Shown one piece after another: positions 1 through 14,388 of a DNA stretch of 64,000 bases (within the stretch, counting starts at the first letter, position 1; each line of letters begins with the position of its first letter). The stretch is from an uncultured Verrucomicrobiae bacterium. Lineage in GTDB: Bacteria > Verrucomicrobiota > Verrucomicrobiia > Limisphaerales > UBA1100. The stretch covers positions 62,001-126,000 of the forward strand of contig CALKBX010000001.1 in the NCBI GenBank assembly GCA_937775205.1. Reading direction: 5' to 3'. The notes beneath the pieces are model-generated. The model was not told the origin of the DNA. It did not search any database and saw only the letters and a program-made list of their open reading frames with translations. The position numbers were made by a program, and so were the translations under genes.

Positions 1-2529
<2,529 letters not shown>

Positions 2530-2539
2530 GTTGGGTAAA

Positions 2540-5089
<2,550 letters not shown>

Positions 5090-5208
5090 CTACCTGAAAA
5101 TGAAATTCACGACAAATCTATTCGTGTGAACTTCAGGAAAATGACACAAGATGCAGTGCGGCCCCCCAGCCCAAGCACAACATACAGCCTTGTGAATAAG
5201 TTTTTGGT

Positions 5209-5240
5209 AAATAAAAAGCGCCCCTGTACGGAGGCGCTTG
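5209..5240 (-). terminator. Intrinsic terminator after the anti-sigma gene
   Basis: A perfect 7-bp stem (AAGCGCC at 5216-5222 with GGCGCTT at 5233-5239) is followed on the minus strand by TTTTTATTT. It lies about 20 bp past the stop of the anti-sigma gene, so it ends the hisB/sigma/anti-sigma transcription unit and insulates gyrB. The remaining intergenic bases (5039-5208) should hold the gyrB promoter; no clear -35/-10 pair was recognised there. Confidence 0.8.
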
Positions 5241-5259
5241 AAATTGCCAGTTATTGCGG

Positions 5260-5841
5260 TTAGCGATCCGGGTTTTCGATGGATTCAGGCAGAGTGTTTG
5301 GATCCTCCGGATCAGTCAAATGACGCGATCCTTGGCTGCCCTGGAAATTTATCACCCCCATGCCTCCGGGTTCAGCGTTTTGCTCTTCCATCGCACCTGC
5401 GGGTTCAGTGAGCCCAGTAGGCGTCGAAGCCGGGGCGTCCGGAGTGATGCCGGGCGTGGAGGGTTGGGGCTGCGGGTTCATCGCCCCGTAGTTCATCATC
5501 AAAACCACAATGGCGCCCAAGCTGCCCACGGGCACCATCCAGCGCAAGAGATTGCCCGAGGCGAGCACTGGCGCCGCATAAGGCTCCAGCAGCGGCTCTT
5601 CGGCATCGATTTTGCGTTCGATTTGCGACCAGTAGAAATCGCGTGAATCGTCCAAAATCGCGGGTTTTTCGCCTAGATGCAGAGCATTCTCCACCACACG
5701 CAATTCCTCGGACAACGCCAAGGCCTCGGGGTTTTGTTCAATGAGTGTGGCAACTCGGGCCGCCTCTTTAGGGGCTAACTCGCCGTCCATCCACGCCTGT
5801 ATTCTGAGTATATCTTCTTGCTTCATTTCGCCTATTTTCAT
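5260..5841 (-). CDS. Putative membrane anti-sigma factor
   Basis: This 193-residue protein is encoded 6 bp downstream of an ECF sigma gene, the usual place for its cognate anti-sigma factor. The N-terminal segment (MKQEDILRIQAWMDGELAPKEAARVATL) resembles the anti-sigma domain of that class, in which a short helical domain near the start binds the sigma factor; the zinc-binding HxxxCxxC motif of ZAS proteins is absent. One transmembrane helix lies near residues 98-120 (WMVPVGSLGAIVVLMM). It is followed by a Pro/Gly/Thr-rich extracytoplasmic tail ending in PESIENPDR. The start could also be the second Met (5829). The role is inferred from gene order and topology; the trigger it senses is unknown. 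A terminator follows directly. Confidence 0.75.
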   Translation of the reverse strand: MKIGEMKQEDILRIQAWMDGELAPKEAARVATLIEQNPEALALSEELRVVENALHLGEKPAILDDSRDFYWSQIERKIDAEEPLLEPYAAPVLASGNLLRWMVPVGSLGAIVVLMMNYGAMNPQPQPSTPGITPDAPASTPTGLTEPAGAMEEQNAEPGGMGVINFQGSQGSRHLTDPEDPNTLPESIENPDR

Positions 5842-5847
5842 GTAGAC

Positions 5848-6450
5848 TCACTTTTGTCGCTCTTTCTTCAAAGAAATTAGCAGGGTGGCTAATTTTCTTC
5901 TGGCGTAGAATAAGCGGCTCATCACCGTGCCAATCGAACAGTGCATCGCCTTGGATACCTCCTTGTATCCAAGCTGCTCGAACTCATGCAAAATCAGCAC
6001 CGTACGGTGTTCGTAGCTAAGCTTCGCCATCCCCTCATCGATCTGCGCGCGCAGCTCTTCGCGCTCTGCTTTCTCTGTGGGATTGAACTGCTCCACTGGC
6101 ATGAACCGTTCCACGCCGCCGGATTCCTCTTCCATTTGGTCGAGCGACGAAGTCGGCTTCCGCTTCCGCTTCCGCAAAAAATCAAGGCAAAGGTTGATGC
6201 AAATCCGCGTCATCCACGTGGTGAAACTTGCGTTGTGCTTAAACTGCTTCAGTCGCTGCCAACCTTTCACCCACGCTTCCTGCGAGATATCCAGTGCTTC
6301 ATCCTCGTTTCGTAACATGCTGAATGCACGCGCGTAAATTTTGTCGCGATGCCGATGCACCAATTCCTCGTACGGAGGCATCGCCCCCCTTTGCGCGGAG
6401 CGCACCAATGCCTCGTCATCAGCATTTGGGATGTCCAGCTTCTTCGCCAT
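5848..6450 (-). CDS. ECF-type RNA polymerase sigma factor
   Basis: This is a 200-residue sigma-70 family factor with only regions 2 and 4, the extracytoplasmic-function layout. Region 2 contains YARAFSMLRNEDEALDISQEAWVKGWQRLKQF, the core-binding and -10 recognising helices. Region 4 contains LSYEHRTVLILHEFEQLGYKEVSKAMHCSIGTVMSRLFYARRKL, a helix-turn-helix for the -35 element. A lysine/arginine-rich linker (RKRKRKP) and an acidic loop separate them. It follows hisB by only 3 bp and precedes the anti-sigma gene by 6 bp, so the three form one transcription unit. Regulation is probably by the membrane anti-sigma factor. The regulon cannot be told from this window. Confidence 0.93.
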   Translation of the reverse strand: MAKKLDIPNADDEALVRSAQRGAMPPYEELVHRHRDKIYARAFSMLRNEDEALDISQEAWVKGWQRLKQFKHNASFTTWMTRICINLCLDFLRKRKRKPTSSLDQMEEESGGVERFMPVEQFNPTEKAEREELRAQIDEGMAKLSYEHRTVLILHEFEQLGYKEVSKAMHCSIGTVMSRLFYARRKLATLLISLKKERQK

Positions 6451-6453
6451 CGC

Positions 6454-7119
6454 TTAGCCCTTCAAACGCCCTTTCGTGCTTGGCACAGCTCGGCCGATGC
6501 GCGGATCCTTTTGACAGGCAAAATCCGCCGCCTTGGCAAAGGCCTTGAACAACGCTTCCACCACATGATGCGGCTCCTGACCATACAACAATTCCAAATG
6601 CAAATTACAACGGGCTTCGTTGGCGAACCCCTGAAAAAATTCACGCGCCAAGCCAAACCGAAACGCACACGCATCGTCTTGCGCTTGTTCGTTTTTCAAA
6701 ACCCGAAAGCCGAGCTTGTCCATTCCTTTCCAAACCAAATACGGTCGCCCGCTGAAATCAATGACGCAGCGCGCCAGTGTTTCATCCATTGGCACGTGGG
6801 CATCGCCCCAAAGCGGATTGCGCGGATCAAACCCTGTGCCGTATCGCCGAAGCCCGCGCTTTTCGCCCAACGCCGCGCAGTACGCCTGACCTAGCGCGAT
6901 GCCGCAATCTTCCACCGCGTGATGAGCATCCACCTCGAGATCGCCCGCGCACTTCACCGTGAGGTCGCACACCGAATGCTTCGCAAAGAGCGTGAGCATG
7001 TGATCAAAAAACGGAATGCCAGTATTCACCACCGCCTTGCCGCGGCCATCAATTTTCAATTTAAGCTGAATCCGGGTTTCACCCGTGGCGCGAACCACCT
7101 GCGCCGTGCGTGCTTTCAT
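6454..7119 (-). CDS. hisB: Imidazoleglycerol-phosphate dehydratase
   Basis: HisB catalyses the sixth step of histidine synthesis, dehydrating imidazoleglycerol phosphate to imidazoleacetol phosphate. The 221-residue protein has the Mn-binding histidine motifs FFDHMLTLFAKH and DAHHAVEDCGIALGQA, and in the second half ELLYGQEPHHVVEALFKAFAKA. It ends with PSTKGRLKG, matching the usual IPSTKG terminus. It is a monofunctional dehydratase with no phosphatase domain, slightly longer than the common 195-200 residues. No other his gene is adjacent; instead it sits immediately upstream of the sigma factor gene, an odd pairing that may reflect transcriptional convenience only. Confidence 0.96.
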   Translation of the reverse strand: MKARTAQVVRATGETRIQLKLKIDGRGKAVVNTGIPFFDHMLTLFAKHSVCDLTVKCAGDLEVDAHHAVEDCGIALGQAYCAALGEKRGLRRYGTGFDPRNPLWGDAHVPMDETLARCVIDFSGRPYLVWKGMDKLGFRVLKNEQAQDDACAFRFGLAREFFQGFANEARCNLHLELLYGQEPHHVVEALFKAFAKAADFACQKDPRIGRAVPSTKGRLKG

Positions 7120-7160
7120 GGGGAAATTTTTATAAATTAAAACAGCCGTGATTGCGATGC

Positions 7161-8099
7161 TTATTGGTTTTCGCTGGCCAACAACCGCTCCGCCTCAATG
7201 GCGGCCGCGCAGCCCATTCCGGCAGCGGTGACGGCTTGTCGGTAGACTTTATCCGAGCAATCACCGGCCACGAACACGCCGGGCACACTTGTCTGTGCGC
7301 CTTCGGTTCGGATGATGTATCCCGCGTCATCCATTTCCAATTGTTCCTTAAAAATTTGCGTGTTAGGCACGTGGCCGATCGCGACAAACACGCCTGCGCA
7401 TTCTATGGTTTGTTTCGCATCGGTTTTGTTGTTACACAGACGCACGCCGCTCACCTTGTCTTCACCCAGAATTTCCCCCACTTCTGAATCCCACACCATC
7501 TCGATTTTTTCACTCCCGAGTGTGCGTTCAGCCATGATTTTCGACGCGCGTAATTCATCGCGCCGATGGACGAGAAACACTTTGCTAGCGAACCGAGTGA
7601 GGAAGGTCGCTTCTTCGCAGGCGGAATCGCCACCGCCCACCACCACCAAAGGTTGATCGCGAAACATCGGCAGCGCGCCATCGCACGTGGCGCAATAGGT
7701 GACGCCTTTTTTATCAAGCCGCGCCTCGCTGTCCAAACCCAGATGCCGGTGCCCTGCCCCGCTGGCGATGATCAGCGTTTGCGCGAGCATCGGCTCGCCG
7801 TCCACGGTAAGTTTGAACGGACGTTCACTGAGGTCCACCGCCTCCACCGTGCTTCCAAATTTAACCTTCGCTCCAAATCGTTCGGCTTGTTGCTGCATGT
7901 TGATCATCAAATCCGTGCCGTCGATGCCTTCCGGGAAGCCCGGATAATTTTCCACAATACTGGTGGTGGTGAGGAGCCCGCCCGGCATCGCGCCGGTGAG
8001 AACGGTTGGCGCAAGCTGCGCGCGCGCGGAGTAGAGGGCGGCGGTGAGGCCCGCGCAGCCAGAGCCAATGATGACGACTTGTTCGGTTTCCTGTGACAT
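7161..8099 (-). CDS. trxB: Thioredoxin-disulfide reductase
   Basis: TrxB is an FAD enzyme that passes electrons from NADPH to thioredoxin in the cytoplasm. The 312-residue protein shows the FAD-binding GSGCAGLTAALYSARA at residues 12-27, the redox-active CATC pair in TYCATCDGALP (about residue 135), the NADPH-binding GGGDSACEEA, and the C-terminal FAD motif GVFVAGDCSDKVYRQAVTAAGMG. Length and order match the low-molecular-weight bacterial class. It lies between smc and hisB on the same strand with gaps of 75 and 41 bp. Confidence 0.97.
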   Translation of the reverse strand: MSQETEQVVIIGSGCAGLTAALYSARAQLAPTVLTGAMPGGLLTTTSIVENYPGFPEGIDGTDLMINMQQQAERFGAKVKFGSTVEAVDLSERPFKLTVDGEPMLAQTLIIASGAGHRHLGLDSEARLDKKGVTYCATCDGALPMFRDQPLVVVGGGDSACEEATFLTRFASKVFLVHRRDELRASKIMAERTLGSEKIEMVWDSEVGEILGEDKVSGVRLCNNKTDAKQTIECAGVFVAIGHVPNTQIFKEQLEMDDAGYIIRTEGAQTSVPGVFVAGDCSDKVYRQAVTAAGMGCAAAIEAERLLASENQ

Positions 8100-8174
8100 A
8101 GGGCGGGAACGCTACGCATCCGACCCGCTGTTGGCAAGGGCAAGCTTTCAGCGAAGGTAATGAAGTGCGCGGAA

Positions 8175-11100
8175 TTATTTGGCGAGGAAGACTTCCTCAT
8201 CTTCGGCCGGGCGCGGGTTGCCCTCGAGGGATTCGTCACCCCCATTCCGATCCGGCTTTGCCGAGGTTTTATCGTGATTGGAATGGAATTTTACGCTCAC
8301 AATTTTACTCACGCCGCGTTCCTGCATCGTCACGCCGTACAACACATTCGCCGCCGAGATGGTGCGCTTGCTGTGGGTGATCACGATGAATTGCGAGTAG
8401 ACGAGAAATTCTTTGAGCTTCTTGACGTAGCGCTCAATGTTGGCGTCATCAAGTGGCGCGTCCAATTCGTCCAACACGCAAAAGGGGCTGGGCTTCACTT
8501 GGTACAGCGAAAAGAGCAGAGCCACGGCAGTCATTGTTTGTTCGCCGCCGGAGAGCAAGCTGATGCTGCGCAACTGCTTGCCCGGAGGCGAGGCCACGAT
8601 CTCCACGCCGGCTTCGAGCACATCCGCTTCCTCGGTGAGCACAAGGTTAGCCTTGCCGCCGCCGAAGAGATCGGGAAACATTTTTTGAAAATTCTCACGA
8701 ACTTTCTCAAAGGTTTCGGTGAACATTTCGCGCGATTGCTTGTCGATGCGGGCGATCACTTCCTGAAGTTCAGCCTTGGCATTCACTAAATCGTCGTGTT
8801 GCGTGCTCAGGAAAGTGTGGCGCTCTTCAATCTCTTCGTACTCGTCAATGGCCACCAGGTTTACCGGCCCCATCCCGTCAATTTTTTCCTGCAGCGTTGT
8901 GACTTGCCCGCCGACTGCAGCCCAATCCGTCGGCCGGGAATCGCCGGCCAATTCTTCCGCACTCACTGTTTCAGTAACGGTTTGGCCGTTGTCCGTGATG
9001 TTGATCGTCACGCATTCGCCGCGCACTTCGTGCAGGTTCACGGTGTATTTTTCGCGGATACGATCCACGAGCTGCTCCTGCGCCATTCGTTTCTCCGCCA
9101 GTTCCACCTCAATCTCGCCCTTGCGCTCCTGCAGTTCGGTGAGCGAATTGCGCTTGTCCGAAAGTTCCATCTCGCGCCGCTCGGCCCCGGCGGCCTGTTG
9201 ATTGCGTTGCCGGGTGAGTTCCGCCGATTGTTCGCTGGCGGTTTCGCGCTCGATGCGCAGGCGATCCATCTCGCGGCGCGATTCCACATTCTGCGCCTCA
9301 AACTGCACTTTGCGCTCAGCGCTTTCGCTCAGCGTTTGCTGCGCGCGCTCAAGTGTCCGCTGCAACTCCTCCAGCCGCTGCTCCATCGGCGTCTTGCGCT
9401 CGAGCAGTGAATTCTCGCGTTCCTCGGCTTTGGACAACGCCACCTTCGCCTCGGTCAATTCCTCGATGGCTGTTTCGCGTCGCTCGCGTTGTTCGTGAAT
9501 GAACTGCTCGTGGCTGTCGAGCGCCTCCTGAAATACGCGCGAGCGTTCTTCCATTTCGCGAATGCGCGCGCCCAATCCTTGCGCCCTGCCCTTCTCACCT
9601 TCCTCCTGTTCGGCGAGGTTGCGCACCTCGAACACCACGGTTTCAATTTTTTGATGGAGCACTTGGCGCGAATTTTGCAGCGCGTTAAATTCTCCCTTCG
9701 AGGTGGCCACGGCCACTTCGCGATCACTCAACTCGTCCCGCGCATTTTGCAGGCTTGCCTGCAACTCGGTTTGTTCTGCCAACAACTGCCCTTTGCGCCG
9801 GCTGGCTTCATCAATCTCGCGCGACAGTAAGGCAAGCTGTTGCTCCAGCCCATCAACCTGATTGCGACGGGCAAGCACGGAGGTGTGGTCTTGCTCGTCG
9901 GAATGCCCGCGTCCACCGGTGTAAATTCCCTGTTGACTAAGCGACTCGCCCTGGCGCGTGACAAAATCAAACCGGCCCGGATTCGCGCGCCACAATCGCG
10001 TGGCTGTTTCCAGCGTGTCGACAATCACCGTGCGCCCCAGCAAAGTTTGCAACAGCGGCTGATTGCGGTCATCAGTTTCCACCACGCGCAAGGCGGGCGT
10101 GCCTTCGGCTGGCAAATCGCTGGGCGGGATCGCGCCGCCGCGTTCATTTAATAATTCCAATGCCACGATGCTTGCCCGGCCTTGTTCGCCACTGGCGAGA
10201 TGGCCGAGCATATCGTTGGCGTGCGCGGATTGGTCGGTAAGCACGAGCTGCAGATTCGCGCCCAAGGCGGCTTCCACCGCGCGCACATGCTCGTCCGGCA
10301 CGCGGATTTGATCGGCCAATGAGCCGAGCGCGGAATCAAACTGCGAAAGCACCGCCTGCGCGCCCGCGCTGAAGCCCTCCTTGTTTTCGATGAGTTGGCG
10401 CAGCACATCACGCCGCGCCTTGGCTTCGGCCTGGCTTTGAAGTTGAGCATCCAGCGCATCATCGGCGGCATTGAGTTCATCGGTCAATTGCGCTAGCCGC
10501 GCCTGACGTTCTTCCACCGTGCCGCGATGGGATTGCACGTGCAACGAATCACCCGCCACTTGTTTTTCAAATTCAGTAAGATTGCCTTCCAGCTTGGCGC
10601 GCTCTTCTTCCAGTTGAATTTTTTCAGCAGAAAGTTTTTCCAAGCGCACCGAGTTGCCCTGCTTTTGCAATTCCAACGCCGTCAGTTCATTGCAAGTGCG
10701 AGTGAGGTGGGTTTGCAGCTCGCCGGATTCGGATTGGGTTTGTTGCTGATCGGATTGGCGCGCGCGAATGGCGGTGTCGATGGAATCGAGCGCACCTCGT
10801 TTCTCAACAACGTGTTGAGTGGCGCGCTCGAGCGAATGGCCGGAATCACCGAGCTGTTGATTGATGCCCTCCAATTCGGCGTCCACTTGTTTGCGGCGTT
10901 CCTGGGCACCGGCGATGTCGGCCCCGGCTTCAGTGTGTTGGACGGTCAGTTCCTCCATCCGTTGCTCGTTAAACTGGATGCGGTTTTCGTGACGGTCGGT
11001 TTCGGATTTCAGCTCCAGCCCTTTGGTTTGCGCGGCGTTGACCTGGCGATCGAGGTCGGCCAGCAATTCACGCAAGCGTTTGAGCGCGGCTTCTTCCTCA

Positions 11101-11915
11101 ATGATTCCGCTGGAATGGTTTTCCAATTCATCGCGAATTTGGCCGGACTCTTCGCGGATGGATTTCAGGGCGGCATCAATGGCGTCAAATTCGTGGCGTG
11201 CAAGCTGCGTCTCAAGATGCTTGAGCTCATCCAAGATTTTCTGGTAACGCCTCGCCTTCCCGGCTTGGCGCTGAAGTGAACCAATCTGGCGTTTTACTTC
11301 GCGAATGGTATCTTCAAGCCGCAATAAATTTTGCTCCGTGTAATCGAGCTTGCGCAGGGCTTCTTTTTTCTGCTTTTTGAATTTGGTGATGCCGGCAGCC
11401 TCCTCAATCACCGCGCGGCGTTCCACCGGACGGCTGTTGATGATGTCGGTGATTTGGCCCTGCGCCATAATGCTGTAACTATTGCGCCCGACGCCGGTTC
11501 CCATGAAGAGTTGCTGGACGTCGCGCAGTCGGCAGCTGGTGCCATTCAAAAAATACTCACTTCCGCCATCGCGAAACACACGGCGAGTGACCGTGACTTC
11601 GTTGAAGCTCAAGCTCACCCCGGCAGCGTTAAGGTTCGCTTCATCGACATCGCCGATGGTGAGCGACACCTCGGCCATACCCGTGGCCTTGCGCCCGCGC
11701 GGGCCGTCGGTGCCGCTGAAAATCACGTCGGCCATTTCACCGCCGCGCAATGCCTTGGCCGATTGCTCGCCGAGCACCCAGCGGATGGCATCGGAAATGT
11801 TGGACTTGCCGCAGCCGTTGGGGCCAACGACGGCAGTGATGCCGGGCTCGAAATTTAGCGTGGTTTTATCGGCGAAGCTTTTAAAGCCAATCGCCTTCAG
11901 GCTTTTCAAATACAT
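8175..11915 (-). CDS. smc: Chromosome segregation ATPase SMC
   Basis: SMC is the core of bacterial condensin and compacts and separates sister chromosomes. The start was placed at MYLKSLKAIGFKSF (11913-11915) because a full AAGGAGGT ribosome-binding site precedes it; the frame is open to 11954 but that part lacks family similarity. The protein has 1246 residues. Walker A GPNGCGKSN is at residues 31-39. Two long coiled coils flank a hinge (GSLADQIRVPDEHVRAVEAA onwards). The C-terminal head carries LSGGEQ and CVLDELDAPLDDAN (signature and Walker B). A short charged tail after the ATPase domain is not part of the core fold. No scpA or scpB is in the window. Confidence 0.97.
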   Translation of the reverse strand: MYLKSLKAIGFKSFADKTTLNFEPGITAVVGPNGCGKSNISDAIRWVLGEQSAKALRGGEMADVIFSGTDGPRGRKATGMAEVSLTIGDVDEANLNAAGVSLSFNEVTVTRRVFRDGGSEYFLNGTSCRLRDVQQLFMGTGVGRNSYSIMAQGQITDIINSRPVERRAVIEEAAGITKFKKQKKEALRKLDYTEQNLLRLEDTIREVKRQIGSLQRQAGKARRYQKILDELKHLETQLARHEFDAIDAALKSIREESGQIRDELENHSSGIIEEEAALKRLRELLADLDRQVNAAQTKGLELKSETDRHENRIQFNEQRMEELTVQHTEAGADIAGAQERRKQVDAELEGINQQLGDSGHSLERATQHVVEKRGALDSIDTAIRARQSDQQQTQSESGELQTHLTRTCNELTALELQKQGNSVRLEKLSAEKIQLEEERAKLEGNLTEFEKQVAGDSLHVQSHRGTVEERQARLAQLTDELNAADDALDAQLQSQAEAKARRDVLRQLIENKEGFSAGAQAVLSQFDSALGSLADQIRVPDEHVRAVEAALGANLQLVLTDQSAHANDMLGHLASGEQGRASIVALELLNERGGAIPPSDLPAEGTPALRVVETDDRNQPLLQTLLGRTVIVDTLETATRLWRANPGRFDFVTRQGESLSQQGIYTGGRGHSDEQDHTSVLARRNQVDGLEQQLALLSREIDEASRRKGQLLAEQTELQASLQNARDELSDREVAVATSKGEFNALQNSRQVLHQKIETVVFEVRNLAEQEEGEKGRAQGLGARIREMEERSRVFQEALDSHEQFIHEQRERRETAIEELTEAKVALSKAEERENSLLERKTPMEQRLEELQRTLERAQQTLSESAERKVQFEAQNVESRREMDRLRIERETASEQSAELTRQRNQQAAGAERREMELSDKRNSLTELQERKGEIEVELAEKRMAQEQLVDRIREKYTVNLHEVRGECVTINITDNGQTVTETVSAEELAGDSRPTDWAAVGGQVTTLQEKIDGMGPVNLVAIDEYEEIEERHTFLSTQHDDLVNAKAELQEVIARIDKQSREMFTETFEKVRENFQKMFPDLFGGGKANLVLTEEADVLEAGVEIVASPPGKQLRSISLLSGGEQTMTAVALLFSLYQVKPSPFCVLDELDAPLDDANIERYVKKLKEFLVYSQFIVITHSKRTISAANVLYGVTMQERGVSKIVSVKFHSNHDKTSAKPDRNGGDESLEGNPRPAEDEEVFLAK

Positions 11916-12073
11916 TGGGACCTCCTTGTGCCTTGTTGAGCGGAACGCTGGCAACCTAAAACCTACAAGATAATGTGCGAGTTATCCACACCCACCCCCA
12001 TGGGTGGCTTGTTGCTCAAATCAGACACCGAGAATTTTAGCGGTTTCTGAGCGGTTGGCGAGCGTAAAAATGT

Positions 12074-13087
12074 CTATTTGCCCAGAATGGCCTTGGCCTC
12101 GGCTTGGACGGATTCGAGCAGTTCTGTGGGCGCAATCACTTTGGCTTCGCCACCCCATCCCAGAATCCATCGGCGGATATCGGCAAGGTGGCTCAACTTG
12201 AGCGAGATTTCCAGGGAACCATTTTTTAGCTCCCTGTTTTTTTGGGTGGGATGCCATTTTTTTTCACGGATGAATGGCGCGGCGGTTTTTGTGAATTGAA
12301 TCTGGATATCAAAGGATTCATCACTGGAGAAAGGGCCGAAGGCGCCTTCCAGATATTGGTCGAGCGAAAAGGAATCAGGCCGTTTGAATTTTTGACCGGT
12401 GATTTTTGCCGACTGGATTCGTGCGGGAACGAAGCAGCGGATGTCTTCCCGCTTGTGGTCGTAGGCGTAAAGATACCAATCGCTGTTGATGTTTGCGATT
12501 TGGTAAGGATCGATGGTGCGTTTATGGGGCGCGCCGTTGGGCTTGGTGTATGTGATTTCGAGCTGATGCCCTTTGGTGACGGATCTAAAGAGAAGATCAA
12601 AAACTTTCTCATCCACATCCACCGTGCCGGTGTTGCGAATGTCCAGGGCATCGTCCCAGTCACTGAGCCGCATGGAGACGGTGTCGGGCAGGGACTTGGA
12701 AATTTTCCTGAAGGCTTTGCTGAGCTGTTTCTCAAAGGCTGTGCCTCGGTATTGTTGCAGTACTTTTTCGGCAATGAGTAGCGCGAAAAGTTCGCCCTCA
12801 TCGACCTGCAGCATTTGGAAGGATTCAACGGGCCGCGTATAGTGATACCCATTGCGCGAGGCGTCGTACTCCAGTGGGAGGTTGAATCGATCGCGCATAA
12901 AAGTGATGTCGCGCTGGACGGTCTTTCGCGTGACAGCCAGCTTCTCCGCCAGCACGGGGCCGTTGGGATAGTTCCCGCGCTGCACCATGTCATGAATTTG
13001 CATCATCCGCTCCAGAGGAGGACGTGAATGCAACTCGGCCGGGCGGCCGCGCCTGGGTTTTTTGGAAGCTCCCTGAATGCTTGCCAT
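12074..13087 (-). CDS. WYL-domain transcriptional regulator
   Basis: This 337-residue protein has an N-terminal winged helix (residues 20-75: RMMQIHDMVQRGNYPNGPVLAEKLAVTRKTVQRDITFMRDR) and a central WYL domain with the diagnostic SDWYLYAYDHKREDIRCFVPARI. A C-terminal WCX region ends in a helix (TELLESVQAEAKAILGK). WYL proteins are DNA-binding regulators thought to sense nucleotides or nucleic acids and often control DNA damage or defence genes. No defence genes are nearby, so the target is unknown. It lies 12 bp downstream of rho and 158 bp upstream of smc. Confidence 0.9.
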   Translation of the reverse strand: MASIQGASKKPRRGRPAELHSRPPLERMMQIHDMVQRGNYPNGPVLAEKLAVTRKTVQRDITFMRDRFNLPLEYDASRNGYHYTRPVESFQMLQVDEGELFALLIAEKVLQQYRGTAFEKQLSKAFRKISKSLPDTVSMRLSDWDDALDIRNTGTVDVDEKVFDLLFRSVTKGHQLEITYTKPNGAPHKRTIDPYQIANINSDWYLYAYDHKREDIRCFVPARIQSAKITGQKFKRPDSFSLDQYLEGAFGPFSSDESFDIQIQFTKTAAPFIREKKWHPTQKNRELKNGSLEISLKLSHLADIRRWILGWGGEAKVIAPTELLESVQAEAKAILGK

Positions 13088-13098
13088 CGGAGAGGGTT

Positions 13099-14229
13099 TT
13101 AGGTTTTCAACTTCGAAAGCAACTCCGCGTTCGTGCCGTGCTTTTTCAGCGCGCCGATGAGGGTTTCCATGGCTTGGACGGGGTCGAGATCGACCATGGT
13201 GCGGCGCAGCTTGTGGATGGCGTCGAGGTGTTCTTCGGGAAAGAGTTTCTCTTCCTTGCGTGTGCCGCTCTTCGGAATATCGATGGCAGGATAAATGCGG
13301 CGCTCAGAAAGTTTTCGGTCGAGGATTAGCTCCATGTTGCCGGTGCCCTTGAACTCCTGAAAGATCAGCTCGTCCATGCGACTGCCGGTGTCTATCAGCG
13401 CTGTGGCGACGATGGTGAGCGAGCCGCCGCCCTCGATGTTACGCGCAGCGGCGAACATTCGGCGTGGAATTTCCAGTGCGCGCGCGTCCACACCGCCGGA
13501 CATAGTTCGACCACTGCCGGTGTGAGTGTTGTTGTAAGCGCGGGCGATGCGAGTGATGGAATCCATCAACATGAACACGTCCTGTCCACACTCAACCATT
13601 CGGCGGCAGCGTTCGATCATGAAGCGCGAAAGGCGCACGTGGGTTTCGAGATCCATGTCGTTGGATGAGGCGACCACTTCGGCATCCACGGAACGCTCGA
13701 AGTCGGTGACTTCCTCGGGCCGTTCGTCGATGAGCATCACGATGGTTTTCACCTCGGGATGGTTGGTGGTGACGGCGTTGCAAATTTGTTTGAGGATGGT
13801 GGTCTTGCCCGTGCGCGGGGGAGAGACAATCATGCCGCGGGTGCCCTTGCCGATGGGAGTGACGAGATCGATGATCCGCGTCTCGATGCTGTCGGGATCG
13901 GTCTCGAGGTTGAATTTATCCAGTGGATCGATGGTGGTGAGGTTTTCGAATCGCGCGCATTCGGTGTACTCCTTAAACGGCATTTCGTTCACGGTGTAAA
14001 TCTCCTTGAGTTGCGGGCTGTGGCCTTTGTGCGGAGGGACGAGTCGACCCTGAATGTGGCAGCCTTCGCGGAGGTAGTAGCGCCGAATGGTGTCGGGCGT
14101 CACAAAGACGTCGCTGGGCTTGGACTGGAACCGGTTGCCCGGTGAGCGCAGAAAACCAAAGCCTTTGTCGGAGATTTCGAGGTAGCCTTCGCCTTCTTCA
14201 GGCCACTCGGTCTTATTGTTATTTCCCAT
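13099..14229 (-). CDS. rho: Transcription termination factor Rho, compact form
   Basis: Rho is a hexameric RNA-dependent ATPase that ends transcription. The start was set at MGNNNKTEW (14227-14229), giving 376 residues. The cold-shock-type RNA-binding domain begins almost at once (LEISDKGFGFLRSP, residues 18-30), so the helical Rho_N subdomain of E. coli Rho (419 residues) is missing. The ATPase has the P-loop SPPRTGKTT (about 136-144), Walker B DVFMLMDSITRIARA, and the Q/R-loop region SGGVDARALEIPRRMFAAARNIEGGGSLT. The C-terminus ends in ELLSKLKT. It is followed by the WYL gene after 11 bp. The 5' leader contains a hairpin. Confidence 0.96.
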   Translation of the reverse strand: MGNNNKTEWPEEGEGYLEISDKGFGFLRSPGNRFQSKPSDVFVTPDTIRRYYLREGCHIQGRLVPPHKGHSPQLKEIYTVNEMPFKEYTECARFENLTTIDPLDKFNLETDPDSIETRIIDLVTPIGKGTRGMIVSPPRTGKTTILKQICNAVTTNHPEVKTIVMLIDERPEEVTDFERSVDAEVVASSNDMDLETHVRLSRFMIERCRRMVECGQDVFMLMDSITRIARAYNNTHTGSGRTMSGGVDARALEIPRRMFAAARNIEGGGSLTIVATALIDTGSRMDELIFQEFKGTGNMELILDRKLSERRIYPAIDIPKSGTRKEEKLFPEEHLDAIHKLRRTMVDLDPVQAMETLIGALKKHGTNAELLSKLKT

Positions 14230-14302
14230 GATAAAAATTGGTGTGCGCAAACGAAACAAAACAGGATGACCTGCATCGAAACAATCGAACGGGGATACCC
14301 TT

Positions 14303-14319
14303 CCCGGACTGAATCCGGG
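14303..14319 (-). promoter_or_regulatory. Hairpin in the leader of rho
   Basis: A perfect 6-bp inverted repeat (CCCGGA, 5-base loop, TCCGGG) lies about 75 bp upstream of the rho start, in the 159-bp gap to cysK. No T-run follows on the minus strand, so it is not an obvious terminator. Rho leaders are often autoregulated, so it might take part in that, but this is only a suggestion. Confidence 0.3.
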
Positions 14320-14388
14320 CCGGAGGCGTGAACCGCGCGTATTTAGAGGTAAGCCAGCGTTGGAGGCAACACATTTTTACTGCAAATT

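Noticed and set aside
11982-11990. Replication origin in front of smc
   Set aside because: Only one exact TTATCCACA is present, which is expected by chance about once in a window this size, and there is no dnaA or AT-rich unwinding element.
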